IMG/VR virus record: IMGVR_UViG_3300018421_000105
Location: 1-32,047 of that record
DNA from: a virus
Reading direction: 5' to 3' (one strand)
Length of the DNA stretch: 32,047 nucleotides
The position numbers and the translations under genes were made by a program. The notes under the pieces were generated by a model. It made no database searches. It was not told the DNA's origin and saw nothing but the letters and a program-made list of their open reading frames with translations. Positions 5,955 through 14,458 of this stretch are shown piece by piece. Every line of letters begins with the position of its first letter. The stretch's first letter is position 1.

Positions 5955-6249
5955 GAGTCAGCTCGCAAATTTTGCACCTGAGCCGCTTATACTCTGCCAG
6001 CTTGCTCGTGCAAAGCTTGCGCTCAGTTAGGCGCTCATCTTCACACCGATCGACGACAGGCGTCAAGAGCTTCTGCTCACAGATGTGTAGCTGCTCGATC
6101 GCATCTTCGAGTGACGCCTCGCAGGTCTCGCACTCTACATCGACGAGCGACGCGCCAAGATACGCACCGACACCGAGCAAGATCATGCTCCAAACGATCA
6201 CGATCACGACGCTCTGAGGTAGGTTGATGTCACCAGGTAGCTTGATCAT
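5893..6249 (-). CDS. Cys-rich membrane-anchored coiled-coil protein (possible i-spanin)
   Basis: A 118-residue product. An N-terminal transmembrane helix (residues 13-35, SVVIVIVWSMILLGVGAYLG) is followed by a helical domain with eight cysteines (CETCEASLED, HICEQKL, RCEDERL, LCTSKL, RCKICEL) and a Pro-containing tail. A single N-terminal anchor with a periplasmic helical domain is the topology of phage i-spanins (Rz). Its 3' end overlaps the next membrane gene by 62 bp. The many Cys could form interchain disulfides. The gene overlaps the upstream one by 4 bp. The family is not recognised, so the spanin suggestion rests on topology and gene overlap only. Confidence 0.6.
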   Translation of the reverse strand: MIKLPGDINLPQSVVIVIVWSMILLGVGAYLGASLVDVECETCEASLEDAIEQLHICEQKLLTPVVDRCEDERLTERKLCTSKLAEYKRLRCKICELTHDSYPPKPNDSRDTGSASRD

Positions 6250-6521
6250 TTAGCTGTCTCGTACACACTTAGCATGCGCTCGATGCGCGTGAGCTGTTGC
6301 CCAAGCGCCTCAAGCTTCACCTCAATCTTTGCGCTCTGCACCTCAATGGCCTGGGTGCGCTTGTTGAGCGTCTTAGTCTCAGCCTCCAAGGCCATGATCT
6401 GAGCGGCCTGTTGATCGCACTTGCTTTGAAGAGTGCCGATGTCGCGCATCGTGATCATGACCCAACCGAGCACAGGAATGAGGGCGATAGTGATGATGTC
6501 CTTGATCTTGTCCCAGTTCAT
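6246..6521 (-). CDS. Small TM plus coiled-coil protein, holin-like
   Basis: A 91-residue product. Residues about 7-26 (KDIITIALIPVLGWVMITM) form one transmembrane helix. The remainder is a continuous heptad-like coiled coil (LQSKCDQQAAQIMALEAETK onward, to IERMLSV). Small proteins of this shape occur among phage holins and lysis accessories, though in XhlA-type proteins the order is reversed. It is joined by 4-bp overlaps (ATGA) to the adhesin gene upstream and the Cys-rich membrane gene downstream, so the three membrane genes form a cassette at the end of the late operon, where lysis genes are often placed. The function is not proven. Confidence 0.55.
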   Translation of the reverse strand: MNWDKIKDIITIALIPVLGWVMITMRDIGTLQSKCDQQAAQIMALEAETKTLNKRTQAIEVQSAKIEVKLEALGQQLTRIERMLSVYETAK

Positions 6522-7012
6522 GCTGGTATCTCCATAATTCTGAAGGTAGGGAAGCCACAGGTGTTAAAGGTCGCGAGTCCATCACTGTTGACATTATATG
6601 TCCAACTTGTACCACTCTTGCTTGTTTCCCTCAGACTAATCTCAAGCCCTCCACTAGGAATATTAGCATCTAAAATGAGCGCACAGCATACCAATCGGCC
6701 CTGTCGAGCATGAGAGCCTGTTGAGACGTTTAAGTTGATAAATGTCCCGCTCCCAATATAAGTACTATTTGTGTGATCATACAGTCTCCAGTTCGCGTTA
6801 CCATTAAGGCCACCACAGCGCGCACCTGGCCCACCCTCTATATAATAATGATAACCCTTTGCGAGTGTGAATATGGTTGAGCTATATGTGGCGTGCGTAT
6901 ATATCGTGCTCGGTGCTGTATAAGTCAGATCAGCCGAGCTGATGTTTAGCTGTCTATAGGTATCAACTTTGACGTTGGGGATACGGTCAAGTGTGTCAGG
7001 TAAGTAGCTCAT
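6518..7012 (-). CDS. Small beta-rich adhesin-like protein (C1q/TNF-type jelly roll suspected)
   Basis: A 164-residue, Ser/Thr/Gly/Tyr-rich product beginning MSYLPDTLDRIPNVKVDTY. Alternating hydrophobic strands such as FTLAKGYHYYIEGG and LVCCALILDANIPSGGLEI suggest a beta-sandwich like the C1q/TNF fold often used at phage fibre tips. It is the third of three consecutive small genes after the long tail fibre. It is more AT-rich than the tail genes upstream, as expected for fast-exchanging receptor-binding genes. The fold call is by pattern only. It could be a receptor-binding tip, a head decoration or a fibre chaperone. Confidence 0.6.
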   Translation of the reverse strand: MSYLPDTLDRIPNVKVDTYRQLNISSADLTYTAPSTIYTHATYSSTIFTLAKGYHYYIEGGPGARCGGLNGNANWRLYDHTNSTYIGSGTFINLNVSTGSHARQGRLVCCALILDANIPSGGLEISLRETSKSGTSWTYNVNSDGLATFNTCGFPTFRIMEIPA

Positions 7013-7021
7013 CGCCTCTCC

Positions 7022-7450
7022 TTATTGATTCAGATAGAAGCCCATCAAGCGAGTTTCACCAACGTCAGAGTTGGCAGCATCAGTGGCGATGTGATACCTT
7101 AAAAAGGTGTCACCTGAGTCACATACTGAATATGTGCCATCATCATGCTCTGTCCTGACTGTGCTATTGCAGCTGATTTGCTCACCCCATCCGCCATTTT
7201 GCAAGGTGTTGTCGATCTTGAGCGCCACCAAGTGTCGGTCTGTTGGTGCGGTCGTTCTAATCTCACCATGCACAAAGGCAGCCTGAGCCAGATCAAGGCC
7301 ACCATTGGCTCCGCTGTCAGCTGAACAGTCGTTATAAGCTTGCACCTCTATAATGGTGTCATTTGCGCCAGCTGGTACAGTTTGAGCGATTGTATTGTAG
7401 GCGTTGAACACAGTCAGCTCTACAATGTTAGTCGGTGGTGTGTAGCTCAT
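7022..7450 (-). CDS. Small beta-rich adhesin-like protein
   Basis: A 142-residue product starting MSYTPPTNIVELTVF. It has several Cys (YNDCSADSG, ISCNSTV, SVCDSGD) that could form disulfides, and ends with a strand GETRLMGFYLNQ. The amino-acid make-up (Asn, Thr, Asp, Gly, aromatic) is that of an extracellular beta protein. It overlaps the preceding gene by 4 bp. It is one of three similar-sized genes following the long tail fibre and is probably a virion surface or receptor-binding component. No family is recognised. Confidence 0.6.
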   Translation of the reverse strand: MSYTPPTNIVELTVFNAYNTIAQTVPAGANDTIIEVQAYNDCSADSGANGGLDLAQAAFVHGEIRTTAPTDRHLVALKIDNTLQNGGWGEQISCNSTVRTEHDDGTYSVCDSGDTFLRYHIATDAANSDVGETRLMGFYLNQ

Positions 7451-7923
7451 GGTGTGACCTCCATAATAAACACAGTAGTTTCAGTACGGACAGAGGAGCT
7501 CGTAGCCAACGTCACAGCTTTGAGCCTGACTGCTGAGGTAGGGGAGCGCGTGATATAATTTGCTGTACAGGTCGCTGTATCACCATTAGTGCCTGTGTGG
7601 TATTCCCAATTCGCGTCATAACCACCATCTGAGGTAGTCAAAACTGTGCCACTGCTATCAATCCACGCGAAACTAAATGATGATGTAGTGCTAGACCTAT
7701 CGACCTGAATAGAGGCTTGAATGTAATAGTGCTTCGATGTATCGAGCGTGATCTCGCCTGTTGAGGTGTTGAGGCTCAGAGCAGGTGTTGAGGTTGATGC
7801 GATAGTGTCGAATGCGACCACATCACCAGAGCTCGCAGTCTGTGCGCTTGAAAGTGTGATCTCAATCAAACAGGTAGACGCTGGGCCTTTTGTTGAACCT
7901 GTAGGTGCTAGTTTATAGGTCAT
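7447..7923 (-). CDS. C1q-like beta-sandwich adhesin candidate
   Basis: A 158-residue product starting MTYKLAPTGSTKG. The pattern VAFDTIASTS, ITLDTSKHYYIQASIQVDRS, FSFAWIDSSG and a closing VFIMEVTP strand strongly resembles C1q-like jelly-roll domains, where a 'Y.i.as' strand and a final hydrophobic strand are hallmarks. It directly follows the tail-fibre gene with a 10-base gap. It is a plausible receptor-binding or fibre-tip protein. The fold is inferred from the residue pattern and was not confirmed by a search. Confidence 0.62.
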   Translation of the reverse strand: MTYKLAPTGSTKGPASTCLIEITLSSAQTASSGDVVAFDTIASTSTPALSLNTSTGEITLDTSKHYYIQASIQVDRSSTTSSFSFAWIDSSGTVLTTSDGGYDANWEYHTGTNGDTATCTANYITRSPTSAVRLKAVTLATSSSVRTETTVFIMEVTP

Positions 7924-7933
7924 GTTTTACACC

Positions 7934-10306
7934 TTAAATGATGAACCAGTTAGAGCCATCCGTGATGAGCGTCACACTTGCCTCCTGTGCCGTTAAGCCA
8001 AAAGTACTCGCTCCATCAATTGTCTCTGAGCCGTTAGGGTCAATCGTGATCGCGTTGGTTGAGCGGTTCTTGATCTGATACTTAAAGCCAGATGTACAAG
8101 TGGCCGCTGCAACCAAATTGACAGTGATTGGTGTGGTTGGCGTGTAGATATACGCCTCTTCATTAGCAGATGGTGCGCTAAGCGTCTGATCAGCTGAAGG
8201 TGAGGAGACTGTGACGCTAGGAGCTGAGCCGCCGCTTTGCGCTGTGGCCTCCCAATCTCCTGAGGTGCTGTTGTAGGCGATCACGTCCCCATTATTAGGA
8301 GCTGCTGCGCTCACATCACCAATGTCATTGAGCGCTGCCACGCTTGCGCTTGGTAGGTTGGTGAGCTGTGAGCCATCGACAGCAGGTAATCGTGCTGAGC
8401 CGTCAAGCTGTACAATATTACCCGCTGAGGTGCCCACGTCCTCACCTGCTGCCGTTCCGTACAAGTTTGAGATCTCAGAGGTGGTATATTGAGAAGTCCA
8501 AACGAGCACGCCTGTCTGGTAAGGCCGCAGGGTCTTGAATCCGCTCTGGGTGCCATCTGCCCAGCTTGTGGCTGGCCCTTTGTATGTGATGTTGCCTGAT
8601 GACGCATTACGCACAGAGATGATGCCGCCTGTTACATCTGATGAGCCACCATTAGGAATCGTCACAGCGACACCCGACACAATAACGTCATAATGCTGAC
8701 GCCTGTTGTCATCAATCGCCGTCAGGGTGCCGCCTGATGAGACGCTAGTTCTAAAGCGCTCAATAGGTAGCGCTGACGCCTCCCAATCTCCTGAGGTGGA
8801 GTTGTAAATGATCACATCACCATCACTTGGAGCTGCCGCGCTCACATCACCAATGTCATTAAGAGCCGCCACACTTGCCGTGATGCCTGTGAGTAGTGAG
8901 CCATCGACCGCAGGCAACTGAGCCGAGCCGTTAAGCTGTACGACGTTGCTCGCGCTCGTGCCGACATCGAGCGCGGCTGCTGTGCCGAGCGTCGGTGTGC
9001 CGGTCAAGTCACTGTATGCACCGGTCGTCGCTACAGTCGCGAGCGTCGGTGTGCCGGTCAAGTCACTGTATGCACCGGTCGTCGCTACAGTCGCGAGCCC
9101 TGACACCTCAGAGGCAGCGACCGCGCCTGACTCCCAGTCGCCTGACGTGGAGTTGTATTTGATCACGTTGGTGTCGCTTGGAGCTGCTGCGCTCACATCA
9201 CCAATGTCATTCAAGGCCGCGACACTGGCGCTGACTGTGCTATTTTCCCACTCGCCTGATGTGCCGTTATAAACCAGCGCCTCGCCATTTGATGGGCTCG
9301 AGATGCTGACACCATTAAAGCTCTCAAGCCTAGTCGCTGTGATCTCTTGTAGGGAGCTCGTCCCAACCCAAACAAATGAGCGCGCCTCAGATGGCTCAAC
9401 CGTGAAGCTTGTCACAGAGGAACCAGAGAGCAGACGTGCAGTAGGGCAGTTAATCACTGCTTGGCCTGTCGTCTGAGAATTAAAGAAACTAATAACACCA
9501 CCAATTGCCGCGCTAGTGGCAGAGGGCAGGGTGATCGGGTTGGCTGGGCTGGCTAGGGCGATGTCATAGTGTTGCCTGCGGTTGTCAGCGATCTGGGTTA
9601 GAGTAGGCCCAAGACTGGCAATCTGAGTATTATAAAACAGAGTCCCATTTGGCAGATTAGTTAGCTGTGAGCCGTCAATAGCTGGGAGCTTGGCAGAGCC
9701 ATCAAGCTGCACTACATTTCCCGCCAAGGTGCCCACGTCCTCAGCTGAGGCTGTGCCCAAGGTGGGCGTCCCGCTCAGGTCAGAGTAAGCGCCTGTAGTG
9801 GCCACAGTCGCGAGAGTCGGTGTGCCTGTGAGATCGCTATATGCACCGGTGCTCGCCACAGTCGCGAGCCCGGAGATGTCAGCAGTCGAGAGAGTGACTG
9901 CACCGGTGCGCCCTGCAACGCTCGTCACGCTGTCAGTCGAGTCAATCTTGTCGATCTTATTTGGGTCTACAGTCCCGCCCATATCTGCATTAACTAGCAG
10001 GTGATCACCGACTGCCCACACGATGCCTTGGTAGGTGCCTGCACCATCGATCACATAGAGATCGCCCTGCTCTGCATTTGAGAGGTCGAGAGGCGCGCTC
10101 GCGTCAAAGGTGCCCTTGTAGGTTACGCCACCAACGACAGCAGTATCGATGACGCTCTTGACCTTGGCAGGCGTCATCGCTGTCAAGTCATTAGTGCCGG
10201 CAGTCGCCTCAGCACTCGTCGCGATCCTGATTTTACCGCTTACTGTCTCGCTTGCGTCTGGTACAGATGCAGCGCCTGCGCTCGGTGGTAGAAATAAGAC
10301 TGACAT
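7934..10306 (-). CDS. Long tail fibre with tandem repeats
   Basis: A 790-residue fibre. The N-terminus (SETVSGKIRIATSAEATAGT and AMTPAKVKSVID) is the common phage tail-fibre attachment repeat. The shaft contains repeats of two kinds: LNDIGDVSAAAPS...VI.YNSTSGDWE (four full copies plus a partial one) and ATVATTGAYSDLTGTPTL (several copies, two of them identical in DNA). A third recurrent unit reads VVQLDGSAKLPA-DGSQLTNLP. The C-terminal part (TNAITIDPNGSETIDGA) is beta-rich and resembles host-recognition ends. AAGGAGCTCC precedes the ATG. The fibre presumably trimerises and contacts the host surface, perhaps together with the three small adhesins that follow. Repeat number probably varies between relatives. 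Confidence 0.85.
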   Translation of the reverse strand: MSVLFLPPSAGAASVPDASETVSGKIRIATSAEATAGTNDLTAMTPAKVKSVIDTAVVGGVTYKGTFDASAPLDLSNAEQGDLYVIDGAGTYQGIVWAVGDHLLVNADMGGTVDPNKIDKIDSTDSVTSVAGRTGAVTLSTADISGLATVASTGAYSDLTGTPTLATVATTGAYSDLSGTPTLGTASAEDVGTLAGNVVQLDGSAKLPAIDGSQLTNLPNGTLFYNTQIASLGPTLTQIADNRRQHYDIALASPANPITLPSATSAAIGGVISFFNSQTTGQAVINCPTARLLSGSSVTSFTVEPSEARSFVWVGTSSLQEITATRLESFNGVSISSPSNGEALVYNGTSGEWENSTVSASVAALNDIGDVSAAAPSDTNVIKYNSTSGDWESGAVAASEVSGLATVATTGAYSDLTGTPTLATVATTGAYSDLTGTPTLGTAAALDVGTSASNVVQLNGSAQLPAVDGSLLTGITASVAALNDIGDVSAAAPSDGDVIIYNSTSGDWEASALPIERFRTSVSSGGTLTAIDDNRRQHYDVIVSGVAVTIPNGGSSDVTGGIISVRNASSGNITYKGPATSWADGTQSGFKTLRPYQTGVLVWTSQYTTSEISNLYGTAAGEDVGTSAGNIVQLDGSARLPAVDGSQLTNLPSASVAALNDIGDVSAAAPNNGDVIAYNSTSGDWEATAQSGGSAPSVTVSSPSADQTLSAPSANEEAYIYTPTTPITVNLVAAATCTSGFKYQIKNRSTNAITIDPNGSETIDGASTFGLTAQEASVTLITDGSNWFII
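8986..9098 (-). repeat. Perfect 54-bp tandem duplication in the tail-fibre gene
   Basis: The 54-bp unit at 8986-9039 is repeated without a mismatch at 9040-9093 and continues for five more bases. It encodes 18 residues (ATVATTGAYSDLTGTPTL) twice. Diverged relatives occur at about 9770-9870. Identity at silent positions shows a recent duplication by slippage or recombination, in frame. Confidence 0.9.
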
Positions 10307-10317
10307 AGAGGAGCTCC

Positions 10318-10692
10318 TTAGATAGCGGCAAAGCCTGCGATGATGCGCACTGTGTCTGATGCGCCTGCTTTCTTGTATGCGATGGTCGTGATCTTGGTGC
10401 GCAAGGTCACGATGTCATCAGAGAAGATCTGCCCGACTGCGATCTCGTTGGTCGTTGGATCGCTCGCGAGGGTGCGCGCTCGGTACTTGATAAACATCAC
10501 GTCGCTGCCCTCGTTGGTGACTCCGAGCCATTCAAACGCGAGCCCAGAGGCACATGCGCTGCCGGTGGTCGAGTCAATGAAGTCGCTCGAGCCGAGATCA
10601 TGCCAGTCGGTATCGCTGACAGATGAGAGGTCGAGCACAGCTCTGATAGAGCCTGAGATGATAGGATCTTGTACTTTTAAGCGTGGCGACAT
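10318..10692 (-). CDS. Small virion protein of unknown function
   Basis: A 124-residue product starting MSPRLKVQDPIISGSIRAVL. It is beta-rich with no signal peptide or membrane helix, and ends in DTVRIIAGFAAI. It lies between the peptidoglycan hydrolase and the tail fibre. The position suggests a tail-tip or fibre-attachment protein, or a trimeric adaptor. I do not recognise a family. Upstream spacing is 2 bp after the hydrolase stop, so it is translated in the same unit. Confidence 0.6.
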   Translation of the reverse strand: MSPRLKVQDPIISGSIRAVLDLSSVSDTDWHDLGSSDFIDSTTGSACASGLAFEWLGVTNEGSDVMFIKYRARTLASDPTTNEIAVGQIFSDDIVTLRTKITTIAYKKAGASDTVRIIAGFAAI

Positions 10693-10694
10693 AA

Positions 10695-11408
10695 TTAAGC
10701 CTCGTAATCTTCTGAGAGAAGTCGATAGATGTGAGCGACGTTGCTCATGTGTCTAGTGCGCTTGATAACGCCCTCGATTCGCCCCTCTGGGCCTTCCCCG
10801 TGTGCGTTGCCCTCGATCGTGTGAAAATAGCCGTCACCATCAATCGCGCTCACACACAGCACGATGTGATTGCCATACGCAGGCGACTTTTCAGCGCTCG
10901 TGTAGACTGTGACAATATCACCAGGCAGAGGGTTCTCACCATCGCGACAGCGTGAGCTCGCACCCCAATTTGTCCACATGCGATAACAACTCGGGAAAAT
11001 TTTCTTGCGGATCGATGGCAAGACGCTCTGCCCATACGCAAACGCAACAAATGCACCGCACCAACTAAATTGCCCGTTGCGCGTGTAGTCATCTTCCCAA
11101 GTCCACCCGATGCCCTCACTGCCTTTAATGTAGGTGTTGATGCGTTGCCAGTCGCCTCCATACTCAGGCTCGGTCACGTTGCGATCCCATTCAGCCGACG
11201 CGCGCTTGACTGCCTCCTCGCTTTGAGGGCAGGCATATACAGCGCGAGCAGGTCTTGTGTCGACCTCATCAACAGTCAAGTCGATCTGAGCTTGAGCAAG
11301 CGCGCGCTTATAGCGCCTGATCTCGTGCTCTGTGCTCTCTTTGATGTCAGCAAGAGCGAGCGTGAGCTCTTTGATCTCAATCTCTAGGTCGCGCTTAGTC
11401 TTAGCCAT
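10695..11408 (-). CDS. CHAP/NlpC-like peptidoglycan hydrolase
   Basis: A 237-residue enzyme. Residues 4-45 are a charged coiled coil. The catalytic domain spans about 85-232: the nucleophile Cys117 in QFSWCGAFVAFAYG, the catalytic His181 in YGNHIVLCVSA, and a polar third residue in TIEGNAHG (Glu199 or Asn201). LPGDIVTVY at 161-169 matches the 'pGDiv.f' strand between Cys and His in CHAP and related cysteine peptidases. It would cut peptide cross-links or amide bonds in cell-wall peptidoglycan. It lacks an export signal, so it is either an endolysin released through a holin or a virion-borne enzyme used at entry. Its place among tail genes favours the second, but no other endolysin is visible in the window. 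Its ATG shares a base with the tail-tip stop (TAATG). Confidence 0.78.
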   Translation of the reverse strand: MAKTKRDLEIEIKELTLALADIKESTEHEIRRYKRALAQAQIDLTVDEVDTRPARAVYACPQSEEAVKRASAEWDRNVTEPEYGGDWQRINTYIKGSEGIGWTWEDDYTRNGQFSWCGAFVAFAYGQSVLPSIRKKIFPSCYRMWTNWGASSRCRDGENPLPGDIVTVYTSAEKSPAYGNHIVLCVSAIDGDGYFHTIEGNAHGEGPEGRIEGVIKRTRHMSNVAHIYRLLSEDYEA

Positions 11409-14400
11409 TATGAATACCTCTGAGCCTCTGTAGACGAGCCTAGCACCGGAGGGCTCGCATTACTAGCAAGATAAGCGTCTGCCTGCTGTGTGGAGCTCGC
11501 GCTCGTGTAGGTCGTTGGCTCGAGTGTGCCACCGGTCGCACTGACACCATGCGCGCTCGTGAATGTGAGCACGTTGCCGGTGATCGATGCAATCTCGAGC
11601 CCTGTGATCGCGTTGTCGTGATCACCCTCTGGCAGATAGTCGACTACATCACCGACGCGATAAAATGATGAATCATCGACGCTCAGGTCTGAATAGATGT
11701 CAGTCGCGATCTCGAGCTCTGTGGTCGAGGTGATAGTGATCACCCTTGCCGATTGATTCCATGCTACAGGAGCGAGCCCGGTTGCAATAATGTCGAGCTG
11801 CGCACCCTCGCCCATAAGCTCTTGATTGATGCTCTGAATCATGCCGACTGCATCAGTCACTCCCCAGTCATCGCCATACCCTTTAAGCAGAGGCGAGCTT
11901 ACATTGACGTATGAACCGACATCGAGGAGCATCGACGCGCCTGAACCGACCGAGCCTCGCCACATGCGAAGCGGGTTGCTCAGGAGCTCCCACATGCGAG
12001 AGATGACAGGCAGGAAGAAACCAAAAGTATCGCCTGCTGTGCCACCGATGTCGCGCGAGGTGAGCGCATACAGATCAAGCTCGAGCTTTGAGCGCTCGCC
12101 CCCATACCGATTTATCGCCTCTTGATTGTTATAGACTGCCTCTACACCAAAGCTCTGATCTTGTGCCTTGTAGTCGTATCGGATAACGGTCTGCGTCACG
12201 ACATCTTCATATATCGACCAGGTAGGAGGCTCATCTGCGAGCCAGTCATCGGCACCGATTGAGACGCTCGCCTCGGCTGCGCGCTCTGCACCGATCGGCT
12301 GTAGATAGATCGCGCTCGAGCCGTCAAGCTGGCGCTTCATTACCATCACGCAGCCCATCGCCTTTAACAAGCTGTCGATCAGGTCACGATATACGAGCCC
12401 ATCTGAGGAGATGTCGCCCGAGAACACAAAGGGGCTCGTCGCGTCGTATGCTCTAAAGCTCGCTTCATTCATGCTCTGGTAAGGCAGACTGAGCCCAAGC
12501 GCGAGCCGATCATATGAGCCGTTCTTTAGGCCACCCCCGCCAGACTGCAAGAGCTTAAGCATGAGCTCACCTGGGCGCTCACGATCAAAGCGAGCTGCCG
12601 CGAATATCTCAACGCGATCACCCTCTGCCCAGTCACCAAACGAGCACAGATCATCCCACTGTTGACGAGGGTCGAGATGTATCAGATAGCCGACTGTTGA
12701 GCCGTCAAAGGTTGCAGTCGTCTGGTGCGTCGCTTTCATAAACTGCGAGCGTGTTTGACCTGCGACTCGATCATGATACTTGATCTGAATCCAATAGACA
12801 TCGCCCGGTGTCGCGCTCGATGGTAGCCAGTCGAGCCGATCCTCGACTAAGATCGTGAGCTCACGCCATTGATAGTACCCTCGAGCGACATCATTGACTG
12901 CCTCACGAGCGACCATGCTCTGAGCGTTGCTCGGTGCTGTGACGATGCGACGATTACGGCTACGATTTAAAGGCCAGTTGTCAGGCTCGCTCGCATCATC
13001 CTCATGTCTAAAGTCGATCGGATACCAAAGGCGCTCGCGTCTACCAAAGGCGTCGCGCTGCGCTTGAAAAGCATAGTGCTTGGGATAGTAACCGGTGCGA
13101 TTCAGAGCGATATACTGAAAGCCGTATGAGTCCCAAATAATTTGCGGTCGGGCTCGATTCGGTGCATCTGTTGGCCTTACAGTCACATGCTCATCTGAGC
13201 TCAACTGCCATCGAGCAAACGCGCCATCGTATCCCTGCGACGATGTCGGCCCAAAGCTCTCAAGCTCCTCACTCACAACCTCGGGCCATCGCTTCACCTC
13301 ATCACTACCAAGCTCAACATATTTAAGCTCGGGCTCACTGCGTAGCGTTACAGGTATCAGAGGATAGTTCGTGCTCGTGTCAATATTGGCGCTCGATGGC
13401 GTGTGATCATACGTCACCTCGGCACCATTGATCGACAGAGGATAAACGCGCGTATTTCCACCAGTCAGTAGAGGGAAACGAGGGTGACATCGATCTGTAC
13501 CTGTGTCGACATCGCGAGGCCCACCAAACCAAAACAAGTCAAGCGACTCGATAGAGCCCTCTAGTATAAAGGTGTGATTGATCGGATCGACTGATAGGCG
13601 CTGAATATCATAGTCAATATCTCGATCGAGCTTGACTGCCCACTCGAGCTTGTTGCCGATGCCCTCACCATAATAATGATAACCATGCAAGAGTTTTGTG
13701 CTCGTGCTCTTGACTGCATAGCTTGAGTCAAGCAGAGCAGTGAGAGGCATGATCGAGAGGGAGACTGTGCCACCTTGGTCGACGATCGGGCTTGACTCGA
13801 TAAAGCCTTTCATGACCTCGGTAAAATCAGAGAGCTCGCCCCCTGGGTATTGATCAGCCATATAGAGCGAGGCGCGCCTGCCTCTAAAGGTTGTGATCGC
13901 TGTGCTGACCTCTGGCACGTTGGTGCCCTCTTGTATGATTCGGTGCGCCTGCCTCTGAGAGCCACCGACCGCACGATTCGTAAAAGAGACGCTTGTGCCA
14001 CCAAGAATTACACCGATGCGCAACGTCTCAGCACCGATGTGCAAGAGCCCCGGATAGCTAGGAAAAGCAGACGAAATCGAGGTATCAACATCAAACGAGC
14101 CTGAGTCGGTCTCGTATAAAATATCATCGACGATCTGCGCTCGAGTGACACCACTCGCACGAGCTCCACATCGACCAAAGATCACAGCAGGGTCGGCATC
14201 ATCACCGCGCAAACGATCGCTCGCAAGCGTGATCGAGATTGCACCATACTCAGCGACGCCCCCGCTCGGGTCGACATTACCTGAGAAGGCACCGACGCTC
14301 ACGATCGCCTCGACATCTTGATAAGAGATGCCCGATGTGATCTCGGCATCTAAATTCTTGGTCGTTGGGTCAAAGCTGCTCGACAGATAGCGCACCGGCA

Positions 14401-14455
14401 AGCCTGCGACCTCAAGTGCAAATACCCTGCGCGCGCGATCATCGGTGATGCTCAT
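11408..14455 (-). CDS. Large tail-tip / baseplate hub-like protein
   Basis: A 1015-residue protein in the slot where siphoviruses encode the tail-tip or central fibre protein. The N-terminal 250 residues have beta-rich segments such as LHIGAETLRIGVILGGTSV. The middle contains YRDLIDSLLKAMGCVMVMKR followed by LQPIGAERA, a hub-like pattern in which a helix precedes a strand pair. The C-terminus is Ser/Thr-rich and may contact fibres. There is no signal peptide and no transmembrane helix. It likely closes the tail tube and holds the fibre and the hydrolase encoded next. Assignment is by position and size; no diagnostic motif is present. Confidence 0.65.
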   Translation of the reverse strand: MSITDDRARRVFALEVAGLPVRYLSSSFDPTTKNLDAEITSGISYQDVEAIVSVGAFSGNVDPSGGVAEYGAISITLASDRLRGDDADPAVIFGRCGARASGVTRAQIVDDILYETDSGSFDVDTSISSAFPSYPGLLHIGAETLRIGVILGGTSVSFTNRAVGGSQRQAHRIIQEGTNVPEVSTAITTFRGRRASLYMADQYPGGELSDFTEVMKGFIESSPIVDQGGTVSLSIMPLTALLDSSYAVKSTSTKLLHGYHYYGEGIGNKLEWAVKLDRDIDYDIQRLSVDPINHTFILEGSIESLDLFWFGGPRDVDTGTDRCHPRFPLLTGGNTRVYPLSINGAEVTYDHTPSSANIDTSTNYPLIPVTLRSEPELKYVELGSDEVKRWPEVVSEELESFGPTSSQGYDGAFARWQLSSDEHVTVRPTDAPNRARPQIIWDSYGFQYIALNRTGYYPKHYAFQAQRDAFGRRERLWYPIDFRHEDDASEPDNWPLNRSRNRRIVTAPSNAQSMVAREAVNDVARGYYQWRELTILVEDRLDWLPSSATPGDVYWIQIKYHDRVAGQTRSQFMKATHQTTATFDGSTVGYLIHLDPRQQWDDLCSFGDWAEGDRVEIFAAARFDRERPGELMLKLLQSGGGGLKNGSYDRLALGLSLPYQSMNEASFRAYDATSPFVFSGDISSDGLVYRDLIDSLLKAMGCVMVMKRQLDGSSAIYLQPIGAERAAEASVSIGADDWLADEPPTWSIYEDVVTQTVIRYDYKAQDQSFGVEAVYNNQEAINRYGGERSKLELDLYALTSRDIGGTAGDTFGFFLPVISRMWELLSNPLRMWRGSVGSGASMLLDVGSYVNVSSPLLKGYGDDWGVTDAVGMIQSINQELMGEGAQLDIIATGLAPVAWNQSARVITITSTTELEIATDIYSDLSVDDSSFYRVGDVVDYLPEGDHDNAITGLEIASITGNVLTFTSAHGVSATGGTLEPTTYTSASSTQQADAYLASNASPPVLGSSTEAQRYS

Positions 14456-14458
14456 CGA

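Noticed and set aside
5520-6249. Classical Rz/Rz1 spanin pair
   Set aside because: Overlap and topology are suggestive, but neither product has a lipobox Cys after a signal sequence, so only a spanin-like note was kept.
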